A stretch of 64,000 nt of DNA from Heloderma charlesbogerti (taxonomy: Eukaryota > Chordata > Lepidosauria > Squamata > Helodermatidae), in the NCBI GenBank assembly GCA_026122225.1, contig JANEZZ010000795.1, forward strand, positions 310,001 to 374,000. Reading direction: 5' to 3'. This document shows positions 54,502-64,000 of the stretch, in pieces. A program made the position numbers and the translations under genes. The notes under the pieces are model-generated. The model saw only the letters and a list, made by a program, of their open reading frames with translations. It did no database searches and was not told the DNA's origin. Position 1 is the first letter of the stretch, and each line of letters begins with the position of its first letter.

Positions 54502-57500
54502 CCCCTTCATGGATCACTGCCTTGTGGCGAAGGGGCTTGCGTAACTCAGTGAAGCCATAAGCTATGCCGTGCAGGGCCACCCAAGACGGACAGGTCATGG
54601 CGGAGAGTTCTGACAAAATGTGGTCCACTGGAGAAGGAAATGGCAACCCACTCCAGTATTCTTGCCAAGAAAACCCCATGGAATGCATCACAAGGCTAAA
54701 AGATATGACGCCGGAAGATGAGCCCCTCAGGTCGGAAGGTGTCCAATATACTACAGGGGAAGAGCAGAGGGAATTTCCAAGTAGCGCCAGAAAGAGTGAA
54801 GCGGCTGGGCCAAAGCCGAAAGGACACTCAGCTGTGGATGTGTCTGGTGGTGAAAAGAAAATCCGATGCTGTAAAGAACAATATTGTTTAGGAACCTGGA
54901 ATGTAAGATCAATGAATCAAGGTAAGCTGGAGGTGGTCAAACATGAGATGGCAAGATTGAACATCGACATCTTGGGAATCAGCGAACTAAAATGGACAAG
55001 CATGGGCGAATTTAATTCAGGTGACCATCATATCTACTACTGTGGGCAAGAATCCCTTAGAAGAAATGGAGTAGCACTCATAGTCAACAAAAGGGTGGGA
55101 AAAGCAGTACTGGGGTACAATCTCAAAAACGATAGAATGATCTCAGTACGAATCCAAGGCAAACCATTCAACATCACAGTAATTCAAGTCTATGCCCCAA
55201 CCACTGAGGCCGAAGAAGCTGAGGTTGATCGGTTCTATGAAGACCTACAACACCTTCTAGAACTAACACCAAAAAAAGATGTCCTCTTCATCATAGGGGA
55301 TTGGAATGCTAAAGTAGGAAGTCAAGAAATCACCGGGATAACAGGCAAGCATGGCCTTGGTGTACAAAATGAAGCAGGACAAAGGCTAATAGAGTTTTGC
55401 CAAGAGAACACGCTGATCATAGCAAACACTCTTTTCCAACAGCACAAGAGGCGACTCTACACATGGACATCACCAGATGGTCAATATCGAAATCAGATTG
55501 ATTATGTCCTTTGCAGCCAAAGATGGAGAAGCTCCATACAGTCAGTAAAAACAAGACCTGGAGCTGACTGTGGCTCAGATCATGAGCTGCTTCTTGCAAA
55601 ATTTCGGCTTAAATTGAAGAACGTAGGGAAAACCACTAAACCATTCAGGTATGACCTAAATCATATCCCTTATGAATATACAGTGGAGGTGAGGAATAGA
55701 TTTCAGGGATTAGACCTGATAGACAGAGTGCCTGAGGAACTATGGACGGAGGTCCGTAACATTGTTCAGGAGGCAGCAACGAAATCCATCCCAAAGAAAA
55801 AGAAATGCAAGAAAGCGAAGTGGCTGTCTGATGAGGCTTTACAAGTAGCTGAGGAAAGAAGGGAAGCGAAAAGCAAGGGAGAAAGGGGAAGATATATCCA
55901 ACTGAATGCAGAGTTCCAGAGAATAGCAAGGAGAGACAAGAAGGCCTTCTTAAATGAACAATGCAAAGAAATCGAGGAAAACAACAGAATGGGAAAGACT
56001 AGAGATCTCTTCAAGAAAATCGGAGATCTCAAGGGAACGTTTTGTGCAAAGACGGGCATGATAAAGGACAAAGAAGGCAGGGACCTAACAGAAGCAGATG
56101 AGATTAAGAAGAGGTGGCAAGAATACACAGAAGAACTATACAGGAAAGATCTGAATGTCCCTGATAGCCATGATAGTGCGGTCACTGAACTTGAGCCGGA
56201 CATCCTAGAGAGTGAAGTCAAGTGGGCCTTAGGAAGCATTACTAACAACAAAGCTAGCGGAGATGACAGTATTCCAGCTGAGCTATTTAAGATCCTAAAA
56301 GATGATGCTGTTAAAGTGCTGCACTCAATATGCCAACAAATTTGGAACACTCAACAGTGGCCACAAGTCTGGAAAAGGTCAGTTTACATTCCAATTCCAA
56401 AGAAGGGCAATGCCAAAGAGTGTTCAAACTACCGTACAATTGCGCTCATTTCACATGCCAGCAAGGTGATGCTCAAAATCCTACAAGCTAGGCTTCAGCA
56501 GTATGCGAACTGAGAACTACCGGAAGTACAAGCTGGGTTTCGAAGAGGCAGAGGAACTAGAGATCAAATCGCCAACATTCGCTGGATCATGGAGAAAGCA
56601 AGAGAAGTCCAGAAAAACGTCTATTTCTGCTTCATTGACTACGCTAAAGCCTTTGATTGTGTGGATCACAACAAACTGTGGCAAATTCTGAAAGAGATGG
56701 GAGTACCAGACCACCTTACCTGTCTCCTGAGAAACCTGTACGAGGGTCAAGAAGCAACAGTAAGAACTGGACATGGAACAACCGATTGGTTCAAAATTGG
56801 GAAAGGAGTACGACAAGGCTGCATATTGTCGACCTGCTTATTTAACTTTATATGCAGAGTACATCATGAGAAATGCTGGGTTGGATGAATCACAGGTCGG
56901 AATTAAGATTGCTGGGAGAATTATCAACAACCTCCGATACACAGACGATACCACCCTAATGGCAGAAAGCGAAGAGGATCTCAAGAGCCTCTTGTTGAGG
57001 GTGAAAGAGGAGAGTGCAAAAGCTGGTTTGAAACTCAACATTAAAAAAACTAAGATCATGGCATCTGGCCCCATCACTTCCTGGCATATGGAAGGGGAAG
57101 AAATGGAAGCAGTGACAGATTTTATTTCTTGGGCTCCAAGATCACCGCAGACGGTGACTGTAGCCATGAAATTAAAAGACGCTTGCTCCTTGGGAGGAAA
57201 GCTATGGCAAACCTAGACAGCATAGAAGAAGCAGAGACATCACCTTGCCGACAAAGGTCCGTATAATCAAAGCTATGGTTTTCCCAGTAGTAACGTATGG
57301 CTGTGAGAGCTGGACTATAAGGAAGGCTGAGCGCTGAAGAATTGATGCTTTCGAACTGTGGTGCTGGAGAAGACTCTTACGAGTCCCCTGGACTGCAAGG
57401 AGGTCCAGTCAGTCAATCCTAAAGGAAATCAACCCTGAGTGCTCATTGGAAGGACAGATACTGAAGCTGAAGCTCAAATATTTTGGCCACCTAATGCGAA

Positions 57501-57704
57501 GAGAAAACTCCCTGGAAAAGACCCTGATGCTGGGAAAGACTGAAGGCAAAAGGAGAAGGGGATGGCAGAGGATGAGATGGCTAGATAGCATCACTGATGC
57601 AATGAATATGGACTTGAGCACGCTCCGGGAGAGAGCGCAGGACAGGAAGGCCTGGCGTTGGTCCATGCGGTCACGAAGATTCAGACACGACTGAACAACA
57701 ACAA
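54502..57704 (+). mobile_element. BovB (RTE) LINE, near full length, inactivated
   Basis: Perfect 10-bp target-site duplication CCCCATTTGT (54492-54501 and 57705-57714). 5' end CCCTTCATGGATCACTGCC; 3' end CGACTGAACAACAACAAC. Open from 54564 to 56513 (649 codons): AP endonuclease with GTWNVRS (residues 110-116), GDWNAKVG (245-252), GSDHE (SDH at 338-340), then the start of RT (SNYRTIALISHASKVMLKIL). A stop at 56511-56513 stands where the sister copy has Arg (CGA to TGA). Frameshifts follow near 56847 (extra T), 57126 and 57227. The RT catalytic motif reads YTDD. Such ORFs are often misnamed as craniofacial development protein 2. Confidence 0.95.
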
Positions 57705-57716
57705 CCCCATTTGTAT

Positions 57717-57803
57717 CTTCATAAAAACAGATGTCTTGTGCAACTCTCCTCTACCTCCTCCTTGTTATGCACAAACTCTCATTGTATCTTCCTCCCCATC
57801 ATT
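57717..57803 (+). repeat. 87-bp tandem unit, right of the BovB
   Basis: CTTCATAAAAACAGATG to CCTCCCCATCATT. About 90% identical to 54415-54501. Confidence 0.9.
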
Positions 57804-57829
57804 ACATTTGTGCTAAGACTTCACCAGGA

Positions 57830-58508
57830 TTCAGCCAATGAGTCTGTTTCCAAAAGTAGCTGTCCTAATTGCCATTTTTTAACATTTTCCCATTGACTTG
57901 CATAGGAAAACAAAAATGGCCATAACTTTTTTAGTTTTTAGGATAAATACATGGAATTTAGAGGCTTGGTACCCCCCATGGAACTGATTGAATCTGCCAA
58001 ATGTCAGGCAGTTAGGTCCAGTGGCTTTTGTGCTAGTCACAGGTAAAATCTGCTATTTTCAAGAAAATGTGTCAAAGCAAAGAGCTATATTTTTTGTGTG
58101 CTTCCACATAAGTGCATGGAATTTGGAGACCTGGCAGGCCCTATGAAGCTGACTCAACCTGCCAAATTTCAGACAGGTCTAGTGGCTTTTGCTCTAGCCA
58201 TGCGTAAAGTTTCCTTTTCTCAAAGTTTAAAACACAAAGTAAAAACTGTCAAGTCACCCAGCAGATTAGAGATCCTAATCAGAAGGTGTTTAAGGTGACC
58301 ATTAGGAGGTCACTATCCCTAATCTCTGGTGTAGGATTTTTTTGAGGCGCAAAAAACCTCTCTCTCCCTACTTTTCTTCTCTGCCCTTACATGCCCGCTG
58401 TTGGGAGCTTGCCTGCAATGAAATTTTGAAGAGGGAGAAGGAGGGGAAGAAAGACTCCATGTAAAATACTGGTGTTTCACACAGCATCTGATTTTACTGC
58501 CCCAGACT
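57830..58508 (-). repeat. Inverted duplication, block B' and start of A'
   Basis: Reverse complement of 50310-51190 (B) and, at 58440-58508, of 46680-46712 (A). It has only about two of the 150-bp units that are expanded in B. Confidence 0.87.
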
Positions 58509-59041
58509 TAGGAATGTTAGGGAATTCCACCACGGACTCCAATGAGGAGTCCGTGGCGGAACGGAGCAATCCCCCCTGCCACCCTGCGAAATTTTCCTGA
58601 GATGGACCCTACCTGGTGTCAGCCAGTCTGGTCTGTCCGCTGCCCAGGTCGGTGGCCGCCATTTGCCTCCCTACTTTAGCTGTGATAGGCTATGTAAGTA
58701 TTTACGTAGCTTATCATGGCAAAGAGCAGGGACGCAAATGGCTTAACGACCGCCATTTGTGTCCCTGCTCTTTACCGTGATAGGCTACGTAAATATATAC
58801 GTAGCCTATCAAGGCTAACACAGGGACACAAATGGTGGCCGCTATAGCGGATACCATTTGCAGCCGCAGCCCGGCAGCAGATGGAAGTCCAGCTGTAGGT
58901 GGGCCCGCCCGGCGGCTCCGCGGACTCACCGCGGAGCACAGCCGGCTGGGGAGGATTCCGGGGCGGGGGGAGGGACGCATCACCTCCTCCCTCCAGCAGA
59001 CAGCCCCACCCAGAACAGGGTGAGTAATCCGTACACCCCTA
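58509..59041. mobile_element. Foldback hAT-like element C, 533 bp
   Basis: Ends TAGGAATG / CACCCCTA with 8-bp target-site duplication CCCAGACT (58501-58508) and CCCAAACT (59042-59049). The unoccupied site is visible in block A (AGTTTGGG, 46672-46679). Inside are two copies of the two-level hairpin module, around 58660-58745 and 58750-58850. Confidence 0.92.
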
Positions 59042-59049
59042 CCCAAACT

Positions 59050-59375
59050 GGAAACTTTGGCTTCTGCAGAAGTTCAGTAGCTTCAGTACAGCAAAGGATC
59101 CAGTCAGCCTCCACAAACTTCTTTCTCCCCCTCCACTCTAATTTCCCCTAAATAGCTGTAGGACTCAAATAATCCCAAAGGGAGGGTTAGGACTATGTGG
59201 CTTCATGATTGAGAAACTGCTGGGGCTTTTAAATAGGTTCTACAGTTTTAAAAAAGCTAGAAAAAGCCCTCAGCCACCTCACCTCGTAAAGTTCATTTGA
59301 GTACGTGCAATCCTTGCAAACCCTCCACAGCCTCCAAAATTCCTCTGAAGTACCACCTCTCTGAAAGGAGCCACT
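59050..59375 (-). repeat. Inverted duplication, block A'
   Basis: Reverse complement of 46345-46672; conserved up to GGCTCCTTTCAGAGAGGTGG. Confidence 0.88.
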
Positions 59376-59740
59376 TGGCTATGTATGCCACAAGCCTATG
59401 TATGCCTACTCAGAAGCCCCACTATGTTTAATGAGGCTTACCCTCAGGAAAGTGTGCATAGGATTCCAGCACAAGTTATTCTGCAGGGAGGTTTGCACCT
59501 TGATGTTCTGCATGTTTACTCAGAAATAAGTCCTGAGTTGTGAGCATGGGACTGCAGGCTTAATACAGTGCCTACCCAATTCCATCTAATGAATTGACTA
59601 CCCTTTCAGCTCAGTCCTATGCATGTTTTGTTATTTGTGGGTTTGGTGGTGTTGTTTTTTTGCATGAACTCTAGCTTCAGTGGTGAGGGAAAGGCACTTA
59701 GTGCATGCTCAGAGTTTCTCCATAACTTAGCCCTAGTTTT
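59376..59740. other. Unassigned stretch with MITE remnants
   Basis: GAGGCTTACCCTCAGGAAAG and CATGTTTACTCAGAAATAAG belong to the short squamate hairpin MITE. No gene. Confidence 0.5.
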
Positions 59741-59744
59741 ACTA

Positions 59745-60282
59745 AATATTTACGTAGGCTAAAACAGTGAATCAAAAAGGGACACAAATAGCACCCGCTA
59801 CGCTATTTGCGTTCCCCTTTATTTTCGCCGTCATAGTCTACATAAATATTTACATAGACTAAGATGGCCAAAAATAAGGAACACAAATGGCGGCGGCCGT
59901 AGCCACCACCATTTGCGTACGTGGGTTTTTGTTTTGTTTTTTAACCCACCCAGCCATGATAGGCTACGTAAAGATTTAAGATTAAGACGGCAAAAATAAG
60001 GAACGCAAATGGCGGTGGCCATAGCCGCCGCCATTTGCGTACGCAGTTCCCCCCCCCCCGAGCCCTCCGCGGCTGGAAATCCGGCTGCGGACGGCTCTGG
60101 CCTGGCTGGGCCTGGCCAGCTGCTCCGCGGAGCTGCTGTGGAACACAACCGGCCGCGGAGGATTCTGGGGGGGAGAAACGGATCGCCTCCCCCCCCGTCG
60201 AGGATTCCGGCGGGAGGGACGGAACGCCTCCCCCCCCCATCAACATAATCCACGAAAGGTAAGTCACTTTCGTACATCCCTA
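59745..60282. mobile_element. Foldback hAT-like element E, left end not resolved
   Basis: Right end TTTCGTACATCCCTA matches the terminal motif of elements A and C. The interior has repeated hairpin modules (CATAGTCTACATAAATATTT / TACATAGACTA; GGAACGCAAATGGCGGTGGC / GCCGCCGCCATTTGCG). The left terminus and its target-site copy were not found. Confidence 0.7.
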
Positions 60283-61915
60283 GTTATATCTCTCTGCCAC
60301 TGCTTAAAAGGTAAATCCGATGTAATAATGGGTATCATTTAAAACAAAAATAACATTCTAGGTAATACATTCATTTTGATCGTTGCAATTCTTCCCAAAA
60401 GTGATAGTTGTAATTTTTCCCATTTTACTAGGTCTTGTTTAATTTCATTCCACACTTTAATATAGTTATTTTGAAAAAGCATACAATTCATATTTGTCAA
60501 AAGGACTCCCAAATATTTTACTTTCTTTTCAATTTGGAAACCAGTTTTATCCATCAACTTTTTTTTCTTGAACATTCATATTCTTTGTTAAAATTTTTGT
60601 TTTCTGTTTATTAACTTTGAACCCTGCCACTGCTCCAACTTCTTTTAATTTTGTCATTAAAATTTCAATTCCCTTTAAAGGTTCTTCCAACATAAACACC
60701 AAGTCATCTGCAAAAGCCCTCAGCTTATATTTCTCCTTTTTAATCTTTATTCCTGTAATTTGATCATCTTGTCTTATATCTCTGTTCAATAATTCTAAAA
60801 CCAATATAAACAATAGCAGTGACAATGGGCAGTCTTGTCTTGTTCCTCTTTCTATCTCACAAGGTTTAGTCAAATCCCCATTTATAATTATTTGAGCCTT
60901 TATCGGTATATACTGACTACTGATTTTATAAAGTTTTCTCCAAAGTCCAGTTCTTCTAGAGTCTTAACTAAAAATTTCCAATTGAGATTACCAAATGCTT
61001 TCTCTGCATCTAAAAAGATCAGAGCTGCTTGTTTTTCTTGATGTTTTTCCAAATATTCCACCACATTCAAGACCGTTCTTACATTATCTCTCATCTGTCT
61101 CCTTGGTAAGAAACCACTTTGGTCCTCATATACAAACTCCTGCAATATTTTCTTGAACCTTTCTGCCAAAATTGTTGCAAATATCTTATAGTCATTGTTT
61201 AATAATGAAATTGGTCTGTAGTTTTTTGTCGAGGTTAAATCCTGTCCTACTTTAAGTATTAATGTTATATGTGCTGTTTTCCATGTTTCTGGTATCTCCC
61301 CCTTTTCTAAAATACTGTTCATCATATTTTTCAACGGTTGTAAAATTTCTTTTTCACACTTCTTATAATATAATCCTGATATTCCATCTGGTCCCAGAGT
61401 TTTTCCCAATTTAATTTTTTTTTATTGCTTCCACCATTTCATTTACGGTTATTGGGCCATTCACCATTTGTTTGGGGTAAATTTTGTTTATGAATATATT
61501 TGTCCATTAATTCTGGGGAGATATCCTGTCCTTTATACAAATTTGAATAATATTGATAAAAGGCTTTCTGAATTGCCACATTATCGGTTAATTCTAATCT
61601 ACTTTCGCTTATTTTCAAAATTGTTTTCTTTTCTTTTTCCTTTCTAAGTTTATAGGCCAACCATCTTCCTGGTTTATTAGCAAATTCAAAATTTCTTTGT
61701 TTTACAAAGTTTAATTTTTTTTGCATATCCTGGACTGTTAACATCAACAATTGTTGTTGGAGTAATTTAATCTGTCGGAGGACATTTGCCTTTGCCAGGT
61801 TTTTCTTTAGGAATTCTTCTTTCTCCTGTATCTGTTTTAGAATATTTTGTACCTTCTCTTCTCATTTTTCAGTTGTGTGTTTTGTTGTACAAATTACCTC
61901 TCATATACGCCTTAC
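60283..61915 (-). mobile_element. L1 LINE ORF2, frame-broken
   Basis: Minus-strand pieces in order: 61750-61439 (FVKQRNFEFANKPGRWLAYK), 61409-60900 (LGPDGISGLYYKKCEKE, PISLLNNDYKIFATILAERF, EDQSGFLPRRQMRDNVRTVL, LDAEKAFGNLNWKFL), 60873-60547 (QDCPLSLLLFILVLELLNRD, LRAFADDLVFM) and 60575-60339 (KYLGVLLTNM...MNVLPRMLFLF). FADD is the normal L1 form. Both ends are cut by other elements. Confidence 0.93.
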
Positions 61916-61918
61916 TTC

Positions 61919-62295
61919 CCCTTCATGGATCACTGCTTAAAAGATATGACAGCGGAAGACGAGCCCCTCAGGTTGGAAGGTGTCCAATATACTACTGGGG
62001 AAGAGCAGAGGGAATTTCCAAGTAGCGCCAGAAAGAGTGAAGCGGCTGGGCCAAAGCCGAAAGGACACTCAGCTGTGGATGTGTCTGGTGGTGAAAAGAA
62101 AATCCGATGCTGTGAAGAACAATGTTGTTTAGGAACCTGGAAGAGGATGAGATGGCTAGATAGCATCACCGATGCAATGAATATGAACTTGAGCACACTC
62201 CGGGAGAGAGCGGAGGACAGGAAGGCCTGGTGTGCTATGGTCCATGGGGTCACAAAGAGTCAGACATGACTTAATTACTGAACAACAACAACAAT
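61919..62295 (+). mobile_element. Internally deleted BovB, about 377 bp
   Basis: Joins the BovB 5' end (CCCTTCATGGATCACTGC through GGTTTAGGAACCTGGA-like sequence, compare 54501-54900) directly to the 3' end (AGAGGATGAGATGGCTAG through AACAACAACAA, compare 57569-57704). A short internal 5' deletion (after CACTGC) is also present. It has both BovB termini and so could be mobilised by BovB enzymes. Confidence 0.92.
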
Positions 62296-62316
62296 AGGCC
62301 CTACTTGCATCCCACT

Positions 62317-64000
62317 GTTGTTGTTTCAGTCGTTAAGTCATGTCCGACTCTTCGTGACCCCATGGACCAGAGCACGCCAGACATTCCTGTCCTCCGCTCC
62401 CTCCCAGAGTGTGCTCAGGTTCATATTAATTGCATCGGTGATGCTATCTAGCCATCTCATCCTCTGCCGTCCCCTTCTCCTTTTGCCTTCAATCTTTCCC
62501 AGCATCAGGGACCTTTCCAGTGACTTTTCTCTTCGCATTAGGTGGCCAAAATATTTGAGCTTCAGCTTCAGTATCTGTCCTTCCAATGAGCAGTCAGGGT
62601 TGATTTCCTTTAGGATGGACTGATTTGACCTCCTTGCAGTCCAGGGGACTCGCAAGAGTCTTCTCCAGCACCACAGTTCAAAAGCATCAATTCCTCGGCG
62701 CTCAGCCTTCCTTATAGTCCAGCTCTCACAGCCATATGTTGCTACTGGGAAAACCATAGCTTTGATTATATGAATCTTTGTTGGCAAGGTGATGTCTCTG
62801 CTTCTTACTATGCTGTCTAGGTGTGCCATAGCTTTCCTCCCAAGGAGCAAGCGTCTTTTAATTTCATGGCTACAGTCAGCGTCTGCGGTGATCTTGGAGC
62901 CCAAGAACATAAAATCTGTCACTGCTTCCATTTCTTCCCCTTCTATATGCCAGGAAGTGATGGGGCCAGATGCCATGATCTTCGTTTTTTTAATGTTGAG
63001 TTTCAAACCAGCTTTTGCACTCTCCTCTTTCACCCTCAACAAGAGGCTCTTGAGATCCTCTTCGCTTTCTGCCATTAGGGTGGTATCACCTGCGTATCGG
63101 AGGTTGTTGATAATTTTCCCGGCAATCTTAATTCCGACCTGTGATTCATCCAACCCGGAATTTCTCATGATGTACTCTGCATATAAATTAAATAAGCAGG
63201 GCAACAATATACAGCCTTGTCGTACTCCTTTCCCAATTTTGAACCAGTCGGTTGTTCCATGTCCGGTTCTTACTGTTGCTTCTTGACCCTCGTACAGGTT
63301 TCTCAGGAGACAGGTAATGGTGGTCTGGTACTCCCATCTCTTTCAGAATTTGCCACAGTTTGTTGTGATCCAGACAATCAAAGGCTTTAGCGTAGTCAAT
63401 GAAGCAGAAATAAATGTTTTTCTGGAATTCTCTTGCTTTCTCCATGATCCAGCGAATGTTGGCGATTTGATCTCTAGTTCCTCTGCCTCTTCGAAACCCA
63501 GCTTGTACTTCCGGTAGTTCTCGGTTCACATACTGCTGAAGCCTAGCTTGTAGGATTTTGAGCATAACCTTGCTGGCATGTGAAATGAGCGCAATTGTAC
63601 GGTAGTTTGAACACTCTTTGGCATTGCCCTTCTTTGGAATTGGAATGTAAACTGACCTTTTCCAGTCTTGTGGCCACTGTTGAGTGTTCCAAATTTGTTG
63701 GCATATTGAGTGCAGCACTTTAACAGCATCATCTTTTAGGATCTTAAATAGCTCGCTGGAATACTGTCATCTCCACTAGCTTTGTTGTTAGTAATGCTTC
63801 CTAAGGCCCACTTGACTTCACTCTCTAGGATGTCCGGCTCAAGTTCAGTTGACCGCAGCTATCATGGCTATCAGGGACATTCAGATCTTTCTTGTATAGT
63901 TCTTCTGTGTATTCTTGCCACTTCTTCTTAATCTCATCTGCTTCTGTTAGGTCCCTGCCTTCTTTGTCCTTTATCATGCCTGTCTTTGCACAAAATGTTC
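62317..64000 (-). mobile_element. BovB LINE, ORF2 RT and 3' end, continues past the window
   Basis: 3' end at about 62317 in an (AAC)n-type tail. ORF pieces 63718-63188 and 63207-62338: SNYRTIALISHASKVMLKIL, VNRELPEVQAGFRRGRGTRD, GLDESQVGIKIAGKIINN, ITADADCSHEIKRRLLLGRK, LKYFGHLMRREKSLE. A frameshift lies at about 63200-63330. The catalytic motif reads YAGD, with one metal-binding Asp changed to Gly. Confidence 0.94.

Noticed and set aside
54564..56513. 649-codon ORF as a host gene (craniofacial development protein 2-like)
   Set aside because: Domain order (AP endonuclease, then RTE reverse transcriptase), the TSD and the terminal motifs show it is a BovB retrotransposon; the gene name is a common database mislabel.

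Overview
The window is non-coding-dominated vertebrate nuclear DNA, most likely from a squamate reptile. The organism call rests on the repeat mix: BovB/RTE, CR1, L2 and L1 LINEs, a Penelope-like element, tRNA-derived SINEs that end like Sauria SINEs (GAGTCAGACACGACTGG plus a TTTAC tail), many hAT-type MITEs, and a SCAN-type zinc-finger gene of reptilian style. No prokaryotic features are present. Only one convincing intact protein-coding gene is visible.

0-9 kb: MITEs, SINEs and CR1/L2 fragments, with four copies of one palindromic MITE in the first 4.3 kb, one split by an RTE insertion. 9-17 kb and 23.4-30.5 kb: two direct copies of a segmental duplication. Each carries a minus-strand, three-exon zinc-finger gene with a shortened SCAN-like N-terminus. 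The distal copy (27743-23487) is open across all three exons (599 aa, 11 C2H2 fingers); the proximal copy (12060-9148) is a pseudogene with a nonsense codon and frameshifts. Insertions present in one copy only (a solo LTR, a 3' L2 fragment) can be dated relative to the duplication. Between the copies lie Penelope-like fragments, SINEs, a hAT MITE and a TCC/CCA minisatellite.

30.5-38 kb: CR1, a 5S-rRNA-like SINE fragment, a TIR element containing a CTCF-like motif, a CpG-rich inverted-repeat element and a hAT MITE. 38.6-45.7 kb: the least expected feature. Six tandem copies of a unit of about 0.5 kb each contain a short exon-like segment between a strong 3' splice site and a GTAAG 5' splice site. 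Four of the six segments are exactly 63 nt, phase 1-1 and open. The array is interrupted by a dead L1, a solo-LTR-like insertion, foldback elements and a 24-bp minisatellite placed in the polypyrimidine region of one unit.

46-60.3 kb: an inverted duplication (46.3-51.2 kb against 57.8-59.4 kb) whose two copies received different insertions: a nearly complete L2 in one and a foldback hAT-like element in the other. Between them are a BovB fragment, an old L2 and a near-full-length BovB. 60.3-64 kb: a broken L1 ORF2, an internally deleted BovB, and a second BovB running off the window end. Several foldback elements share one hierarchical palindromic module (half-site GTGATAGGCTACGTAAATA), which is the second unusual structure here.
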